From positions 27,343,748 to 27,407,747 of the forward strand of contig NC_133778.1 in the NCBI RefSeq assembly GCF_003597395.2: a DNA stretch of 64,000 nt, read 5' to 3'. Below the pieces are notes generated by a model. It searched no databases and had not been told where the DNA came from. It saw only the letters and a list, made by a program, of their open reading frames with translations. This DNA comes from Chelonoidis abingdonii (taxonomy: Eukaryota > Chordata > Testudines > Testudinidae). A program made the position numbers and the translations under genes. How positions within the stretch are numbered: position 1 is the stretch's first letter; the number at the start of each line of letters is the position of its first letter. This document shows positions 47,400 to 58,462 of the stretch, in pieces.

Positions 47400-48110
47400 T
47401 ATGAGATTTCATCCGGTAATTGGTAAATTACATGTGATCCTTCTTTCCATTAACAGCTGAGCTTCAGAAAAGCCATTCTCCAGAGTTGTACTTGAGTAAA
47501 CCAATACAGCTTTAAACAAATCACCCCCATTGTCACTGTCTTTTTCATAAGGTTCTTTACTGTCCATATAGATCTTTGCACAAGTCCATTTGATTAGGGG
47601 TAATTTGGACTTAATGTTTTGTGATGAAAACCCCAATCTATGGCAAATTGCCTAAAATCTGCACTGGAAAATTGCGGCCCATTATTGCGGAAGACTTCAT
47701 CTGGAATTCCATGTCTGAAGAAGATTCCTTTCAGGCTGGCTATCACTGAATTACTGTAAGTACTGTGCAATGTGCAAATCTCTGGATACAGAGAATAATC
47801 ATCTGTGACTATTAAATAATCCTTTGATTGCCAGGGAAATAAATCAGTGTCTACATATTCATAAGGCCTTTGTGGAACTGGATGAGGTCTCAAAGGCTCT
47901 GCTTGTTGGCATGGCTTGTATTTCAAGCATAAAAAGCAGTTTCCTACCACATTAGTGATGTCACAATTGATACATGGCCAATACAGGACCTCTCGTGCTC
48001 CTTGTTTGCACTTCTCTATTCCTAAATGATCTTCTGTAGCATTTCTTTTCAGAGGATCATTGGAATTACAACCTTACAGCCCTTGAAAAATCACCCCATC
48101 TATCACATCT
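47400..48110 (-). pseudogene. Gypsy integrase remnant
   Basis: 47950-47594 keeps the CxxC half of the zinc-binding domain (NCFLCLKYKP) and the catalytic core (VDTDLFPWQSKDYLIVTDDY, FFRHGIPDEVFRNNGPQFSS). The second catalytic Asp, normally in a DNGPQF box, reads Asn here. 47636-47409 keeps the C-terminal part (AQLLMERRITCNLP). Frame shifts separate the parts. Confidence 0.82.
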
Positions 48111-48278
48111 GCAGTTCCAATAGTCTCTTATACTTGGACAGTAACTGCTTATTTCTTCAGGCCACCCTTTAATTATTACTTCTTTAAGGATTCCCAACAA
48201 TTAATCTTTCTCTGTTCCCCTTCTCATTTGTTATAGTTTCCTGTTGACTATGGGAATTGACTTTACAATCAGATCTAT

Positions 48279-48524
48279 CTAGGCTTGCATTTTTGTGTCT
48301 AAAGTCTTCTCTGGTTTCGTGGGAGTCACTGCTCTGAGAGATGCATCTGCAATGAACATGAATTTACAGGTTGTGTAGGTCACAACCAAATCATACTTTT
48401 GCAGCTTTATCATCACTCTTTGAATCCTTAAGCTACAATCATTTAGCATTTTGCTAAATAACGCTACATGGGGCTTGTGGTCCATTTCAACTTCCACTGT
48501 TGTTCCATAAATATACTGATTAAA
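48279..48524 (-). pseudogene. Gypsy RNase H remnant
   Basis: The frame reads GTTVEVEMDHKPHVALF then LNDCSLRIQRVMIKLQKYDL and FIADASLRA. DHKP and the IADxLSRA-like block are typical of Gypsy RNase H. The fragment is cut at 48525 by a CR1 copy. Confidence 0.8.
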
Positions 48525-49146
48525 AACACAGAATATCAGGGTGGGAAGGGACCTCAGGAGGTCATCTAGTACAATCCCATTCAAAGCAGGACCAATTCCC
48601 AACTAAATCATCCCAGCCAGGGCTTTGTCAAGCCTGACCTTAAAAACCTCTAAGGAAAGAGATTCCGCCACCTCCCTAGGTAACCCATTCCAGTGCTTCA
48701 CCACCTTCCTAATGAAAAAGTTTTTCCTAATATCCAACCAACCCCTCCTCCACTGCAACTTGAGACCATTACTCCTTGTTCTGTCATCTGCTGATCACTG
48801 AGAACAGTCTAGATCCATTCTCTTTGGAACCCCCCTCAGGTAGCTGAAAGCGGCTATCAATTCCTCCCCCCCCTTCTGCAGACTAAATAATCCCAGTTCC
48901 CTCAGCCTCTCCTCATAAATCATATATCCAGCCCCTAATCATTTCTGTTGCCCTCTGCTGACCTCTTTCCAATTTTTCCACATCCTTCTTGTATGTGGGG
49001 CCCAAAACTGGACACGGTACTCCAGGTGAGGCCTTACCAATGCCGAACAGAGGAGAATAATCACATCCCTTGATCTGCTGGCAATGCTCCTACTTATACA
49101 TCCCAAAATGTGTTAGCCTTCTTGGCAACAAGGACACACTGTTGAG
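48525..49146 (-). mobile_element. CR1 LINE 3' end inserted in the Gypsy element
   Basis: On the plus strand it starts AGAATATCAGGGTGGGAAGG and continues through the CR1 3' UTR and the ORF2 tail to CTTGGCAACAAGGACACACT, where Gypsy sequence resumes. It separates the RNase H from the reverse transcriptase. It is 5'-truncated, about 620 bp, and a different subfamily from the copy at 22791. Confidence 0.92.
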
Positions 49147-49762
49147 TCTCTCACAGGCAAACAATATTCCTACAAGCTCCTTTTCGATCTATGCATACCT
49201 GGTTTGTGCCTCAGTCAGTGATTTGGATGCATATGGCAGGGGCTGCAACAATCCACATGCTTCTGTAAAATCACTGCACCTAACCCAGACTGTTAAGCAC
49301 CTGCTGAGATTTTAATATGCCTTCCTGGTGCATAAACCTTCCATGATTCCTCCTGTTCTGCACCCCAATACCATTCACTTTTATTTTCTGGGAGCTTTCT
49401 TAACACTGCTGCCTTGGTAGATAGATTAGGTATGAATTTTCCCAAGATAATTAGACATTCCCAGGAACCACTGGGCACCTTTCTTTGACTGGGGATATGG
49501 CTTCATTTCAATGGCTGAAATCTTATCAGGTTTTATACCTCTGTTGGAAATAACGTCCCCTGAAAAGTCAGTTTTGTAACCCCTAAAACACATTTCTCCC
49601 TATTTAGTTTATGGTTTGAAGCTCCAGTTGCATTCAGGACTTCCAAAGTCCACAATCATGCTCCTCTTTCAATGAGCCACAGATCATGTCGTCATCCACT
49701 GAGGTGTCAATACTATTAATATGTTCATAGATCATATGTATGGTTTTGTGGTACGCTTCTGG
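49147..49762 (-). pseudogene. Gypsy reverse transcriptase, C-terminal half
   Basis: This section lies between two CR1 insertions. It keeps a degenerate catalytic box (a VDDDM-like run on the minus strand near 49690-49700), a connection segment with NLSTKAAVLRKLPENKSEWY, and relics of the ASKSLTEAQ block near 49200-49240. Stops are present in all frames. Confidence 0.7.
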
Positions 49763-50248
49763 TGAACATAAGAACATAAAAATGGCCATACTGGGTCAGA
49801 CCAAAGGTCCATCCAGCCCAGGATCCTGTCTGCCGACAACGGTCAATGCCAGGTGTCCCAGAGGGAGTGAACCTAACAGGTAAAGTGATCTCTCTCCTCC
49901 CATTCATCTCCACCCTCCGACAAACAGAGGCTAGGGACACCATTCCTTACCCATCCTGGCCAACAGCCATTATGGGACTTAACCTCCATTAAATTTATCT
50001 AGTTCTCTTTTAAACCCTGTTTAATCCTAGCTTTCACAACCTCCTCAGGCAAGGAGTTCCACAAGTTGACTGTGCGCTGTGTGAAGAACTTCCTTTTATT
50101 TGTTTAAAACCTGCTCCCCATTAATTTCATTTGGTGGTGCCTAGTTCTTACATTATGGGAACAAGTAAATAACTTTTTCTTATTCATTTTCTCCACACCA
50201 CTGTATATACCTCTATCATATCCCCCCTTAGTCTCCTCTTAGTCTCCT
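49763..50248 (-). mobile_element. CR1 LINE 3' end (GAACATAAGAAC subfamily) inserted in the Gypsy element
   Basis: On the plus strand it begins GAACATAAGAACATAAAAAT then GGCCATACTGGGTCAGACCA and ends near CCCCCCTTAGTCTCCTCTTA. It splits the reverse transcriptase. The same subfamily occurs at 34934. Confidence 0.92.
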
Positions 50249-50520
50249 AGTGCTGAAACTATGCCGAAGGGTAAGCGTAAGAATCTGTATCTTCCAAAAG
50301 AGATATTAAATGTGCATAGGTTTGAGCTTCTTAAGTTAATTTCAGCTGCCAAAAACCTGAGGATGCATCCAATTTACTGAAATATTGAGCATTTGCAAAT
50401 TGAGTCATAATCTCTTCTCTGGTTGGTAGTTTGAAATGTTCTCTTTGTATAGCCTTGTTGAGGTCTCTGGAATCTAAGCATATGCGTAGCTGGTTGTTAC
50501 TTTTCTCCACAGCTACAGAA

Positions 50521-50600
50521 ATCATAGAATCATAGAACTGGAAAGGACCTCGAGGGGTCATCTAGACCAGTCCCCTGCACTCAAGGCAGGACAAAAGTAT
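50521..50600 (-). repeat. CR1 LINE extreme 3' tail
   Basis: ATCATAGAATCATAGAACTG and GGTCATCTAGACCAGTCCCC are the reverse complement of the CR1 3' tail, same subfamily as 22791. Only about 80 bp remain, inside the Gypsy reverse transcriptase. Confidence 0.85.
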
Positions 50601-51270
50601 GTGATTCAATCATGTGATTCAATCTTTTAATCTGCATCTTTGAAAGAGTTTGCTTTCAGTTATTTTGTCATTTAATCCTGCAAATGTAATGTAATCACCA
50701 ATAAATGAAATTTCAATCCCTATTTATTTTCTTCTGATGCTTTCATATGCACAAACAAGATAGATTAGGGTCAAATATAACTAGCTGACATGCATGGGAT
50801 AAAACAATGACTTAAAAATACTATTCAGTAGTAGAGCTAGGCTACTTGTATTTTTCAGTCTCTAAGATCACTGAAATTCAATATTTGTACCGGATTTGTA
50901 CATGATTCTTTTCTGCAAATTGATTCAGTTGTGACTCAGGACACAGCATGTAAATGACTCAAAATTTCCCCATCTATACTGTTACGCACAAAGGACTTGG
51001 AATAAGTGCAATTGAATTTACCACACATTTACAATAGGAAAAAAACTTTCTTCCAAATTCTATGATGTGGTGCAGTCCCTTTGCACTCAGGGCTGGCTTA
51101 GAGGCAGTCAATCAGAGTGGCCACTTGGGGCACCAAATCTCTGCATTTAGGGGTGCTAAATCCTTGTTTCTTCTTCAAGTAGTGTCCCTAAGGATGCTCC
51201 TGGGATCGGAGATGTTTGCTAGCTGTGCCTATTGAGCCACACACGTGCTCCTCCTTGGATGAGGAAGCTC
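50601..51270. other. Unidentified insertion in the Gypsy reverse transcriptase
   Basis: No Gypsy coding can be followed through this stretch, and it separates parts of the RT that should be adjacent. Near 51085-51160 there is a GGGCTGGCTTAGAGGC segment resembling the left end of a DNA transposon, and 51175-51270 has AGTAGTGTCCCTAAGGATGC, another dispersed phrase. The rest is not recognised. Confidence 0.5.
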
Positions 51271-51606
51271 ATCCTATTGGCTCCTCAATTTTTTGTATTG
51301 CTTGCACTGTTTCCATACTTGCAAGTTCAGCCTTGAGTTTATCATGAAGTGCAAATAGCATCTTTCCACATGGCTGGATAACTGGAGGGACCTGCTTGTT
51401 TAACTGGATTATATGTTCACTCTGCCAGCAACCCAACCCTTGAAACAGTTCGTGATATTCCTTAAAGAGTGTCTCATAGCCAAGTTCAGGATGATCAGCA
51501 CCCATTTTACCAGACACAGCCAGGTCTAAAACTGGTGTCACCTCTTTTGGGACTACAGTGAATGGGAGCCTGTTCATGGTGTTTTTATGGTTGATGCACC
51601 TCCCTT

Positions 51607-51861
51607 TCACTGGCATATTTGTTCCAGAATAACCAGTTTCTTTTTTGATAGCCTGGTTTTGGTCTTATTTTCAGTTTCATAATCTTGTTCAGACAGAGTA
51701 TTAACATGAGCACCTATGTCCAGTTTCAGTGGAATAATTGTTCCATTCACTGTGATACGCAGTATCCAGTCCCTCTCCTCATGTTTGCTAGATGCCAGTT
51801 CGTCTATGAAAAACTCCTCAACCAGATTGTCTTTAACCGAAAACACTTGACTTTTCTGCAT
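51607..51861 (-). pseudogene. Gypsy aspartic protease remnant
   Basis: An open stretch reads WILRITVNGTIIPLKLDIGA then HVNTLSE. The retropepsin active-site motif is normally D-T/S-G, and here it reads DIGA, so the catalytic triad has been altered. The frame overlaps the start of the reverse transcriptase fragment by about 10 bases in another frame. Confidence 0.7.
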
Positions 51862-51949
51862 TTGGGATCTGCAGCATTTTGCAAAATAATTATTTTTCCT
51901 TCATTTATGACAGTGTTTCCCAAAGGCACCACACTATTCGGGGCCAGGT

Positions 51950-52625
51950 TGCGATCTAGACCTCTACACGATTGTCTATACCCAGTCTTCCCCCAGCAGT
52001 GGTTTTCATAAAGAGTGGTTCCACTCTTTGATTTGACCTATTCCACCTATATTCTTTTGTACTCTGTACACGGATAACCGCTTGTGGTGAATCCAGCTCT
52101 TTAGCTTGTGCTTTCAGAGTTTCTGCAGCCCTGCATATTTGGAGAGCTTTTTCTGAAGTTAAGTCTCTTTCACAGAGCAGTCTATCTAACACATTGTCTT
52201 TAATGAGACAAATGATTCTCTCTCTGACCAGAGACTCTGTCAGGTCACCAAAGTCACAGGTTTTACTGCGTTTCCTTAATTCTCTGACATATTGCCCTAC
52301 AGTGCCATCAGTTTTTTGCATGCATGTAAAAAATATGCGTCTCTCAAAGGTTTTGTTGCTTTTAGGCATGAAATAGTTCTCAAATTCAGTCAGTATTTTA
52401 CTTCACTTCATGCTTTCACCTTCCTCAAACTTAAAGCTGTTATAAATATCCAGTGCTTCTTCCCCAACAACATGCAAAAAGATAGATGATTTCACTCCAT
52501 CATTTTTCTCCTCTGCCCCTATGGTTGCTAAATACAATCCACCTCTCTGTCTGAATTTTTTTCCAGTTCTTTACAACAGTGCCTGACAATTGCAAACTGG
52601 ATGGAGGTAGCAACACATCCATTTT
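51950..52625 (-). pseudogene. Gypsy gag remnant
   Basis: The minus-strand frame 52369-51956 keeps a capsid-like region (for example FFTCMQKTDGTVGQYV and ALQICRAAETLKAQAKEL). Upstream, in about 52625-52380, further gag-like residues continue but a stop interrupts them. No zinc-knuckle CCHC box is clear in the remaining part. Non-functional. Confidence 0.75.
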
Positions 52626-52790
52626 TGGCCAGTCAAGCTACTACTGTGCTCACCAAATACATGCAAAAGCCTCTGTATGTCCTCCGTGTGCTTCTCTGGT
52701 GCCTCCCTTTGTCTCTGCTTTCAGTTGCAAACACAAGAGTTAACTTCCAAACGACTGCCATTTCCTTCTCATTCAGCACTTCTGCCATCA

Positions 52791-52971
52791 TGTAACAATC
52801 TTGGGGTTCATTAAACAAACCAGTGAATGAGAAAGGAATAAAAATTTAATCAAACTGGAGAGCTTCTTTGGTAATATGCTGCACACAGCCATGCAGTGTT
52901 CTCAACCCCTCCCTCCCACACTCACACGGGAGCATCTCCAAATTACAATCTTTCATAAACGTACCTCTATA
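52791..52971 (-). repeat. 5' LTR of the Gypsy element
   Basis: On the plus strand it runs TGTAACAATCTTGGGGTTCA to CATAAACGTACCTCTATA, 181 bp. Many substitutions and gaps relative to the 3' LTR show the insertion is old, since LTRs are identical when formed. Immediately inside, the minus strand reads TGATGGCAGAAGTG rather than a clear TGG-type primer-binding site. Confidence 0.9.
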
Positions 52972-54452
52972 GTTTCTAGAGGAACTTTGCTGAAAGTGAA
53001 TTGAATCAAACAGAGGCTGCAAAGTCTTTTCCAAAAAAGTGCAATTAAATTGTGCAGTGGGTTAATCCATGAAGCCACAGTTCAATCATCTTTTAAATAT
53101 CTAAGGAAAACGACTCTGTAGGTCTCAACTAATCAGTATGTGTCTACATCAGAAGAAATATCACACACCGAAACCTTCCGGACAGTGTCTCCTCCAGAGT
53201 TCCAGGACTGAAAGAACACCTGAAGACTGAGGGACATCTGCCAAATTACATAGGGAAATTAGCATGGAATCTGCCCAGTCTATGCCTAAAAACATTTCCT
53301 TTAAAAGTTGTCAATGGCAATACATTATAGGAAGGAAAAGTTATTCAGGATACAAAGAGTGGACTGAACAAGAGAAAAAGATATTAACAATAGTTAACCT
53401 TACATTTAAACATTTATTCTTTGTGTTTACAATTCCAAAATGGACTACATAAAGCTGGTCAGAACGCCACTATTTTAACAAATTATGACAGCGTGTTACA
53501 GTGCTCATTACAATACAATCACCATATTTAAAAGGAAGCATATATTCAGTTCTCATGACAAACAGGCTACCAATACAAAGCACAAAGTGCCAATGTCTAT
53601 CGAATGTGTCTACAATCTAGTACAATATTTGGTGTTTCCTCAGTTTGAAAAGAAATCATCTGATATGCAGCGTAGACAATTTTCAGTATAATCCTCTGTG
53701 ACACTGTTAAAAATTGTCTAACATGAGCTGCAAAATGTAATTTTTATATAGGAGAGGAAACAAGCAAGGCAAATGTTTGGACACATCATCTGTTCAGGAC
53801 AAATTATGATTTTACTTGTCATTAGTTGGCACTGCATCAAAACTTGGAATGAAAATCATCTTAACATTACACAATTAAGATTCCCCTGGCATTAGCTCAT
53901 GTTCAATGCTCTTTCACCTCAGTCTATTACCAGTAAGTGGATTTAAAGTGTTTAAATTCCAGAAATTATTGCCCTGAGTCAACAGTTGACCATTTGATTA
54001 TGCCTTTTCCACAATGAATATAATTTACCAATATTTTCTTGTCAGTGTTTCAAGTTACTATTCCCTTCCGTATTTTCCATTTTAAACCATTCTTAACCAC
54101 CCTGTTATCCCAAAACTTCTGAAAGGTCACAGGTGAGCATTTCTCTAACCAGGATAGAACTTCTGCATACATTTGCGATTAATTTGATTAGGCATTGCAG
54201 AGATAGTGGGCTTTCAGGAAGTAGTGGGTTTTTTGTTGTTTGTTTGTTTTAAATAAAACCTATTTGTGTAAAGCTCTCTCCCAAGAACAGATGGGGCCTG
54301 AAATATATTATATTCCTGGATTCTAAATAGGACCTAATACATAGTCCTATTTTTCAGAACGCAGAGTAAGCTTGAAGAGTTATTCCCTTCACCATGCCTC
54401 ACAGAGTTAGAAGCTCTGTTGGCATGCAACTGTGCCAAAGTTTGTAAACTTA

Positions 54453-54770
54453 GACCTGGTCTACACTTAAAATTTTGCATCACAATGGCACTCAAGGGGC
54501 ATAAAAACAACACAGCAATGGCACTAAGGGGCGTAAAAAATCCAAACTAAGCACACTATCCCAATCTAATCCCCAGTGTAGACACAACTAGGTTGATGGA
54601 AGAATACTTGTATTGACCTAGTTTCTATTGCTTGGGGAGGTGGTGTTCCCACAGAGACAAAAAACACCCTTCCATCCCTGTAGGCTGTGTCTACACTACC
54701 AAGTTATGTCAGTATAACTACTAGGCTGTAGCTAGGCCACAACAGTCCCCATAGTGTAGACATGGCCTTT
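54453..54770. mobile_element. MITE or pair of abutting MITEs (TGTCTACAC ends)
   Basis: The left end GACCTGGTCTACACTTAAAA and right end TAGTGTAGACATGGCC are inverted. A second left-end-like sequence GGCTGTGTCTACACTACC occurs at 54683, so two related elements may abut. The interior has GGGGCATAAAAACAACAC and GTGTAGACACAACTAGGTTG. No coding. Confidence 0.55.
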
Positions 54771-56362
54771 AGTCAGTCAAACAGTTCAGGTCCAAGGAGG
54801 TTCCAAACTGACAGCTGCATATTTGATTCGATTATTAGGTTAGTCTGCATGTCAGATAAACATGGATGGTCTTTATCACTTCCGAACAAAACAGTATACA
54901 GCATATTTTCCACATCAATGTTTTAAAATATGTTCTAAAAACCAAAACCAAGATTTTCAAAATTAAGTGCCTACGTTTTAAGTTAATATTTAGGCACCCA
55001 GAGTGGCCTGATTTTCAAAAGCACTGAGCACCCAGCAGCCTCCCTTGAATATCAAACTGCAGATTGATCAGCCCTAGTAACAATATCACAATAGGCTGAA
55101 GTCTCATCTACCTCAAGAACTGAAGGGGAGAGGAGCTAAGTTAGTAACCTCGTTCACATGGCAATATTTTTCTTGTTTAACATTTAACAAACAAACTCGC
55201 GCTGACATCTTGCTGACCAGGATAAACTGTGTTCTATATAATGTCTGCTAACTGCCATTAAATCCTTGTCCCAGCACATGAGTATGGGGGCAGGATTTAA
55301 CCACATTTAATTGTGGGATGCCAAACACGGCGTATCTTAATTCATAAGGACTAGTCAGATCTGCACCAGCTAACTTATTTCTTCATAATCACATTCAAAC
55401 ACAATAAAGCTAAACAATACAGACAAGGCCTTAAACCTCACTTCACTTTCCACCAAGGAATTACAAAAGGTGAATGCAAACCAAAATAAAACAGACCTAT
55501 AACTATTCATTTCCATACTTTCGAATGTTATATTTTAGCCTTAATGTTTCAGTTATATAAAAAGAAGGAAAAAGGTGTGACAACTGAAATATTCTAGTAA
55601 GATTTTAATTCTACCTTTCACATACATACACACGAACGGAAAAAAACAAAACCCCAAATCTTGTCTCTAATTTTAACTTCAGAGAGAAAATTTTAAGATT
55701 AAGTTAAAGCTGTAAACAACATCGAATTAAAGCCTTACTACATTTATGTCTATGCCTTGGATATTTCTTTCCCTCTCCTCACTTCTTTTTGACCACAGAT
55801 GTCTGTCATTTTCCAAAATATAGGCTCAATCCTGCAGAGACTCATGAAAGTAAATAGTTTACTTGAATTACTGACATGAGTGGTTATACAACGTTTCCTC
55901 CATTTTGAAAGCTCCCTCCGCTCTAAGTGACATTTGCTACACTCAAAACGAGGAGTACTGGTAAAACTGCTACTCTCTCCACACAATAGAACTTTAAGTG
56001 CTTCCACTGTACATCAATGGTATTAAGTTAACTTATTACTGGAAAATATTTAACATTTAGGGGCCTCTGCGGTTTTATTTGTTTTACAATGTTGTAATAG
56101 AGGTTACCATTGAACAACTACCAGAAAGAAACTTTCCCCCATATCGCATTTAAGAACCTAAATATGAAATGCAGAAATAGGCACTGAAGTAAATATTTCA
56201 ACTTTTCCTTTAAAATAAAAATCTACAATTAAACTTTGCATACTTTGAGCTCATAAAATCCTGAGCAGATAAAAAACATCATCTTCTATGACACAAAGAA
56301 GACAGCTGGCCCCATCTGTTTCAAAGTAGAACGGAAACCTAAAGCTTCTGCACTATACTTAC

Positions 56363-56478
56363 ATGTGAGGACTGAGTTCATAAAAGTTTCTGTTCCTGTA
56401 TTCTTCAACTTTCTCTGGTGAATAAATGGGTAGCGGTCTATATGGGTTTACTGATACAACCACACTGCCAATGTATGT
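56363..56478 (-). CDS. MYO1B: Myosin-Ib motor domain exon, start of motor core (about residues 46-84)
   Basis: Class I myosin motor exon, 116 bp. The minus-strand reading begins TYIGSVVVSVNPYRPLP and ends NFYELSPH plus two bases of the next codon. TYIGxVVxSVNPY is the conserved first beta-strand segment and NPY motif of myosin heads; IYSPEKVEEYRNRNFYELSPH fits vertebrate myosin-Ib better than myosin-Ia as I recall them. The acceptor is a pyrimidine-rich tract ending CTACAG just above 56478 and the donor is GTAAGT just below 56363. Entry phase is 0 and exit phase is 2, and the AT left over joins the A that opens the exon at 20926 to give Ile. The protein is a monomeric actin motor that links actin to membranes and acts in tension sensing and tubule formation (family knowledge). 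The preceding conserved N-terminal exon (around VLLEPLNEETFINNL in other vertebrates) was not found up to 64000. Confidence 0.96.
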
Positions 56479-57508
56479 CTGTAGGAGAAAAATAATGCAG
56501 AATACAGTGTTTTAATACTCAAAAATGAGATTTTATTATGACCTGTCCTTCAAAAAAAAAAAAAAATCAAGTTTTGCTGTTACATTTAATTCGTCAGTTC
56601 TATGTGTCAGGAAAACATTCAACATTTGCTTAGAAAAAAAACATTTTTTACAATGAATACATTCAAAACATTCATTTATACACTAAAAGCCTTTCAAAAT
56701 CTCTCTCAGTTAAGGGCTCTTAGGTACTACAGGAATAAAAGGAACAAAAACAACAATACTGACAGACTCTTTAAGCAGCTCTTTCTATATTGTACAGGCA
56801 GACTGCTCCTACTTTAAATGGGGATTAATTTTTTGAAAGAATTATCAGGGCTCTGCTGTGCTGCATAAGGGAAAGGTGTGTTTACATAAAATCAAAATGA
56901 AATAGTTCTATGTATTTTCCTAAACAATTTTTAAATATTACACAATTCCAACTAGTCTTCAATATTTAAAACAGAAAACAAGACAATTTAGTTTAATTCT
57001 TCAGTCCAATAAGCCAACCTGAAAGTAATTATTTAATGTCCCCCCACTTTAAATAGAAAGCCTCATTTATAAGGTGCATCAGTTACCAAATTTCTCAATT
57101 ATATATGCGAGTGCATATAAAGTGAAGATGGCATAAAGCAATGAGCACTTTGTTTTATGATGTACATAACAGAAATTACTCATTGTTCATTAATACTTTA
57201 TGATGTTCTGTCCAGGGAACAAACAAACACTAACGCTGCACAAACATTATTTAAAGACCAGAGTATCAAAAGGTTTCCACTATGTTTCAGATCAGCTACT
57301 TACCAATATTTCCAATGTTAATACTGCTTAAATGACATAGCACATGGCAGAAACCAGATTATCCAACAGGTTGGGTGACACCAATTCAGTTTGAAAAGGA
57401 GACCGGAAATCAGAAACTCTGGGGGTCTAGTCCTGAGAAGCCCTTAATCTAAGCATACACTGAAACTCCTCAAGAGCTTTAAATTCTCCTCAGGACTAAA
57501 GTCTACAG

Positions 57509-58059
57509 CAGGCCTGCACAACATGCAGCCCACGTGGGCTCACTGTGCGGCCTGTGGGGGTGAGTAGGCAAGTGGCAGGTGAGGGAGGAGGGCTGAAAAG
57601 GCAAGTGGGCAGTGGCAGGAGGTGAGGCGGCGAGTTGGGCAGGCGGGGGGCTGAGGAGGCGAGCAAGGAGTCAGCGGCTGACCTGTTCTACTGATCTGGT
57701 CTGGCTCCCATCCCCTCTCCAAGGGTTGCAGCTGTCTGGAGGTGCCTGCCTTCCACGCTTTCCTCAGTCACACCTCATTCATTCAACAGGGCAATTGATT
57801 ACAAAGTTGGGGGAAGATCTTATTCTACTTCTAGCAAAAAGACATTTTTCTTTTACCTTAATTATACTACCTTAGGGACCTTTATATTACCAAGGTTCAG
57901 TACCGCTATTTCGTTGGGGCAGCACTGGGGAAGGAGGGTTTGTTTCCGCAGGACAGGCGGCACTGGGGGGAGTGTTTCAGGGGGCAGGGGGGTTTCCCCC
58001 CTCAGCTGTTTTCTTTGAAGTAATATGGCCCTCACCACTTTATGAGTTGTGCAGGCCTG
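57509..58059. mobile_element. hAT-like element, 551 bp, with perfect 8-bp target duplication
   Basis: Ends CAGGCCTGCACAAC and GTTGTGCAGGCCTG are perfect terminal inverted repeats, bounded by GTCTACAG on both sides (57501-57508 and 58060-58067). The interior has a G-rich strand with AGGAGGCGAG-type repeats. No transposase, so it depends on an autonomous relative elsewhere. Confidence 0.93.
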
Positions 58060-58142
58060 GTCTACAGCAAAAAACTGTGCATCAGAGCTACAGACCTATG
58101 GCACTCCTATAGCCACGAAAGATCTTAGCTTCAAACCCTTGC

Positions 58143-58462
58143 GCTATGTCTACACTAGGAACTAGGAGTATGATTCTCCTGCTCGTGTACACATACTCAT
58201 GCTAGCTTTCGTCAAGCTACCGCAAGTATAAATAGTGATGTAGCCATGGTACCACAGGTTGTGGCAGTGAAGGCATGGCAAAGCCAAGCTGACTACATAC
58301 CCACTGGTTTCAGGCAGGCTGGTACCCTGTGTTATTCAGCCATATATCTCCACTGCCGCTACCTTGATATTTATACTCACGGTAGCTTGATGGAAGCTAG
58401 TACAAGTATGTGTATATGGAGAAGAGGAATCGAACCCCTAGCTCATAATGTACATGTAGCCT
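58143..58462. mobile_element. MITE (TATGTCTACACTAGG ends)
   Basis: The left end GCTATGTCTACACTAGGAAC and right end TAATGTACATGTAGCCTC are imperfect inverted repeats. Internal inverted pairs such as CTAGCTTTCGTCAAGCTACC near 58202 and GGTAGCTTGATGGAAGCTAG near 58381 show a long palindromic fold. Confidence 0.6.

Larger units (their letters stand above)
50250..51616 (-). pseudogene. Gypsy reverse transcriptase, N-terminal half, interrupted
   Basis: 51616-51269 holds the segment before the RT core (HIIQLNKQVPPVIQPCG). 50520-50331 holds RT fingers and early palm (LRICLDSRDLNKAIQREHFK, FSKLDASSGFWQLKLT), where the LDA.SGFWQ block carries the first catalytic aspartate. Between them lie a CR1 tail (50521-50600) and about 670 bp of foreign sequence (50601-51270), so the gene is split. 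Confidence 0.85.
46290..52971 (-). mobile_element. Ty3/Gypsy LTR retrotransposon, full length but dead
   Basis: Two LTRs bound a 6.7-kb element in minus orientation, with an exact 5-bp target duplication GTTTC outside both ends (46285-46289 and 52972-52976). In element orientation the order is gag, protease, reverse transcriptase, RNase H, integrase, which is the Gypsy order. The polypurine tract (AAAGAGGGAAGA on the minus strand) lies directly next to the 3' LTR. The element is broken by frame shifts, stops, at least two CR1 insertions (48525-49146 and 49763-50248), a CR1 tail plus extra sequence (50521-51270) and a MITE (46805-47069). Confidence 0.93.
20927..56362 (-). other. MYO1B: 35.4-kb MYO1B intron rich in mobile elements
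   Basis: This is the largest intron seen and carries most of the transposons in the window, listed separately. Stretches in which I see nothing identifiable: 20927-22785, 23490-25475, 25785-26870, 28195-29435, 29665-31360, 31620-32140, 33560-34930 apart from the GA tract, 35100-36430, 37625-39340, 39615-41930, 42275-44120, 45770-46280 and 53000-54450. Ancient repeat fragments with the theme TTTTCAAAAGnnCTGAGCACCC occur near 42730-42840 and 54950-55070. Confidence 0.85.
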
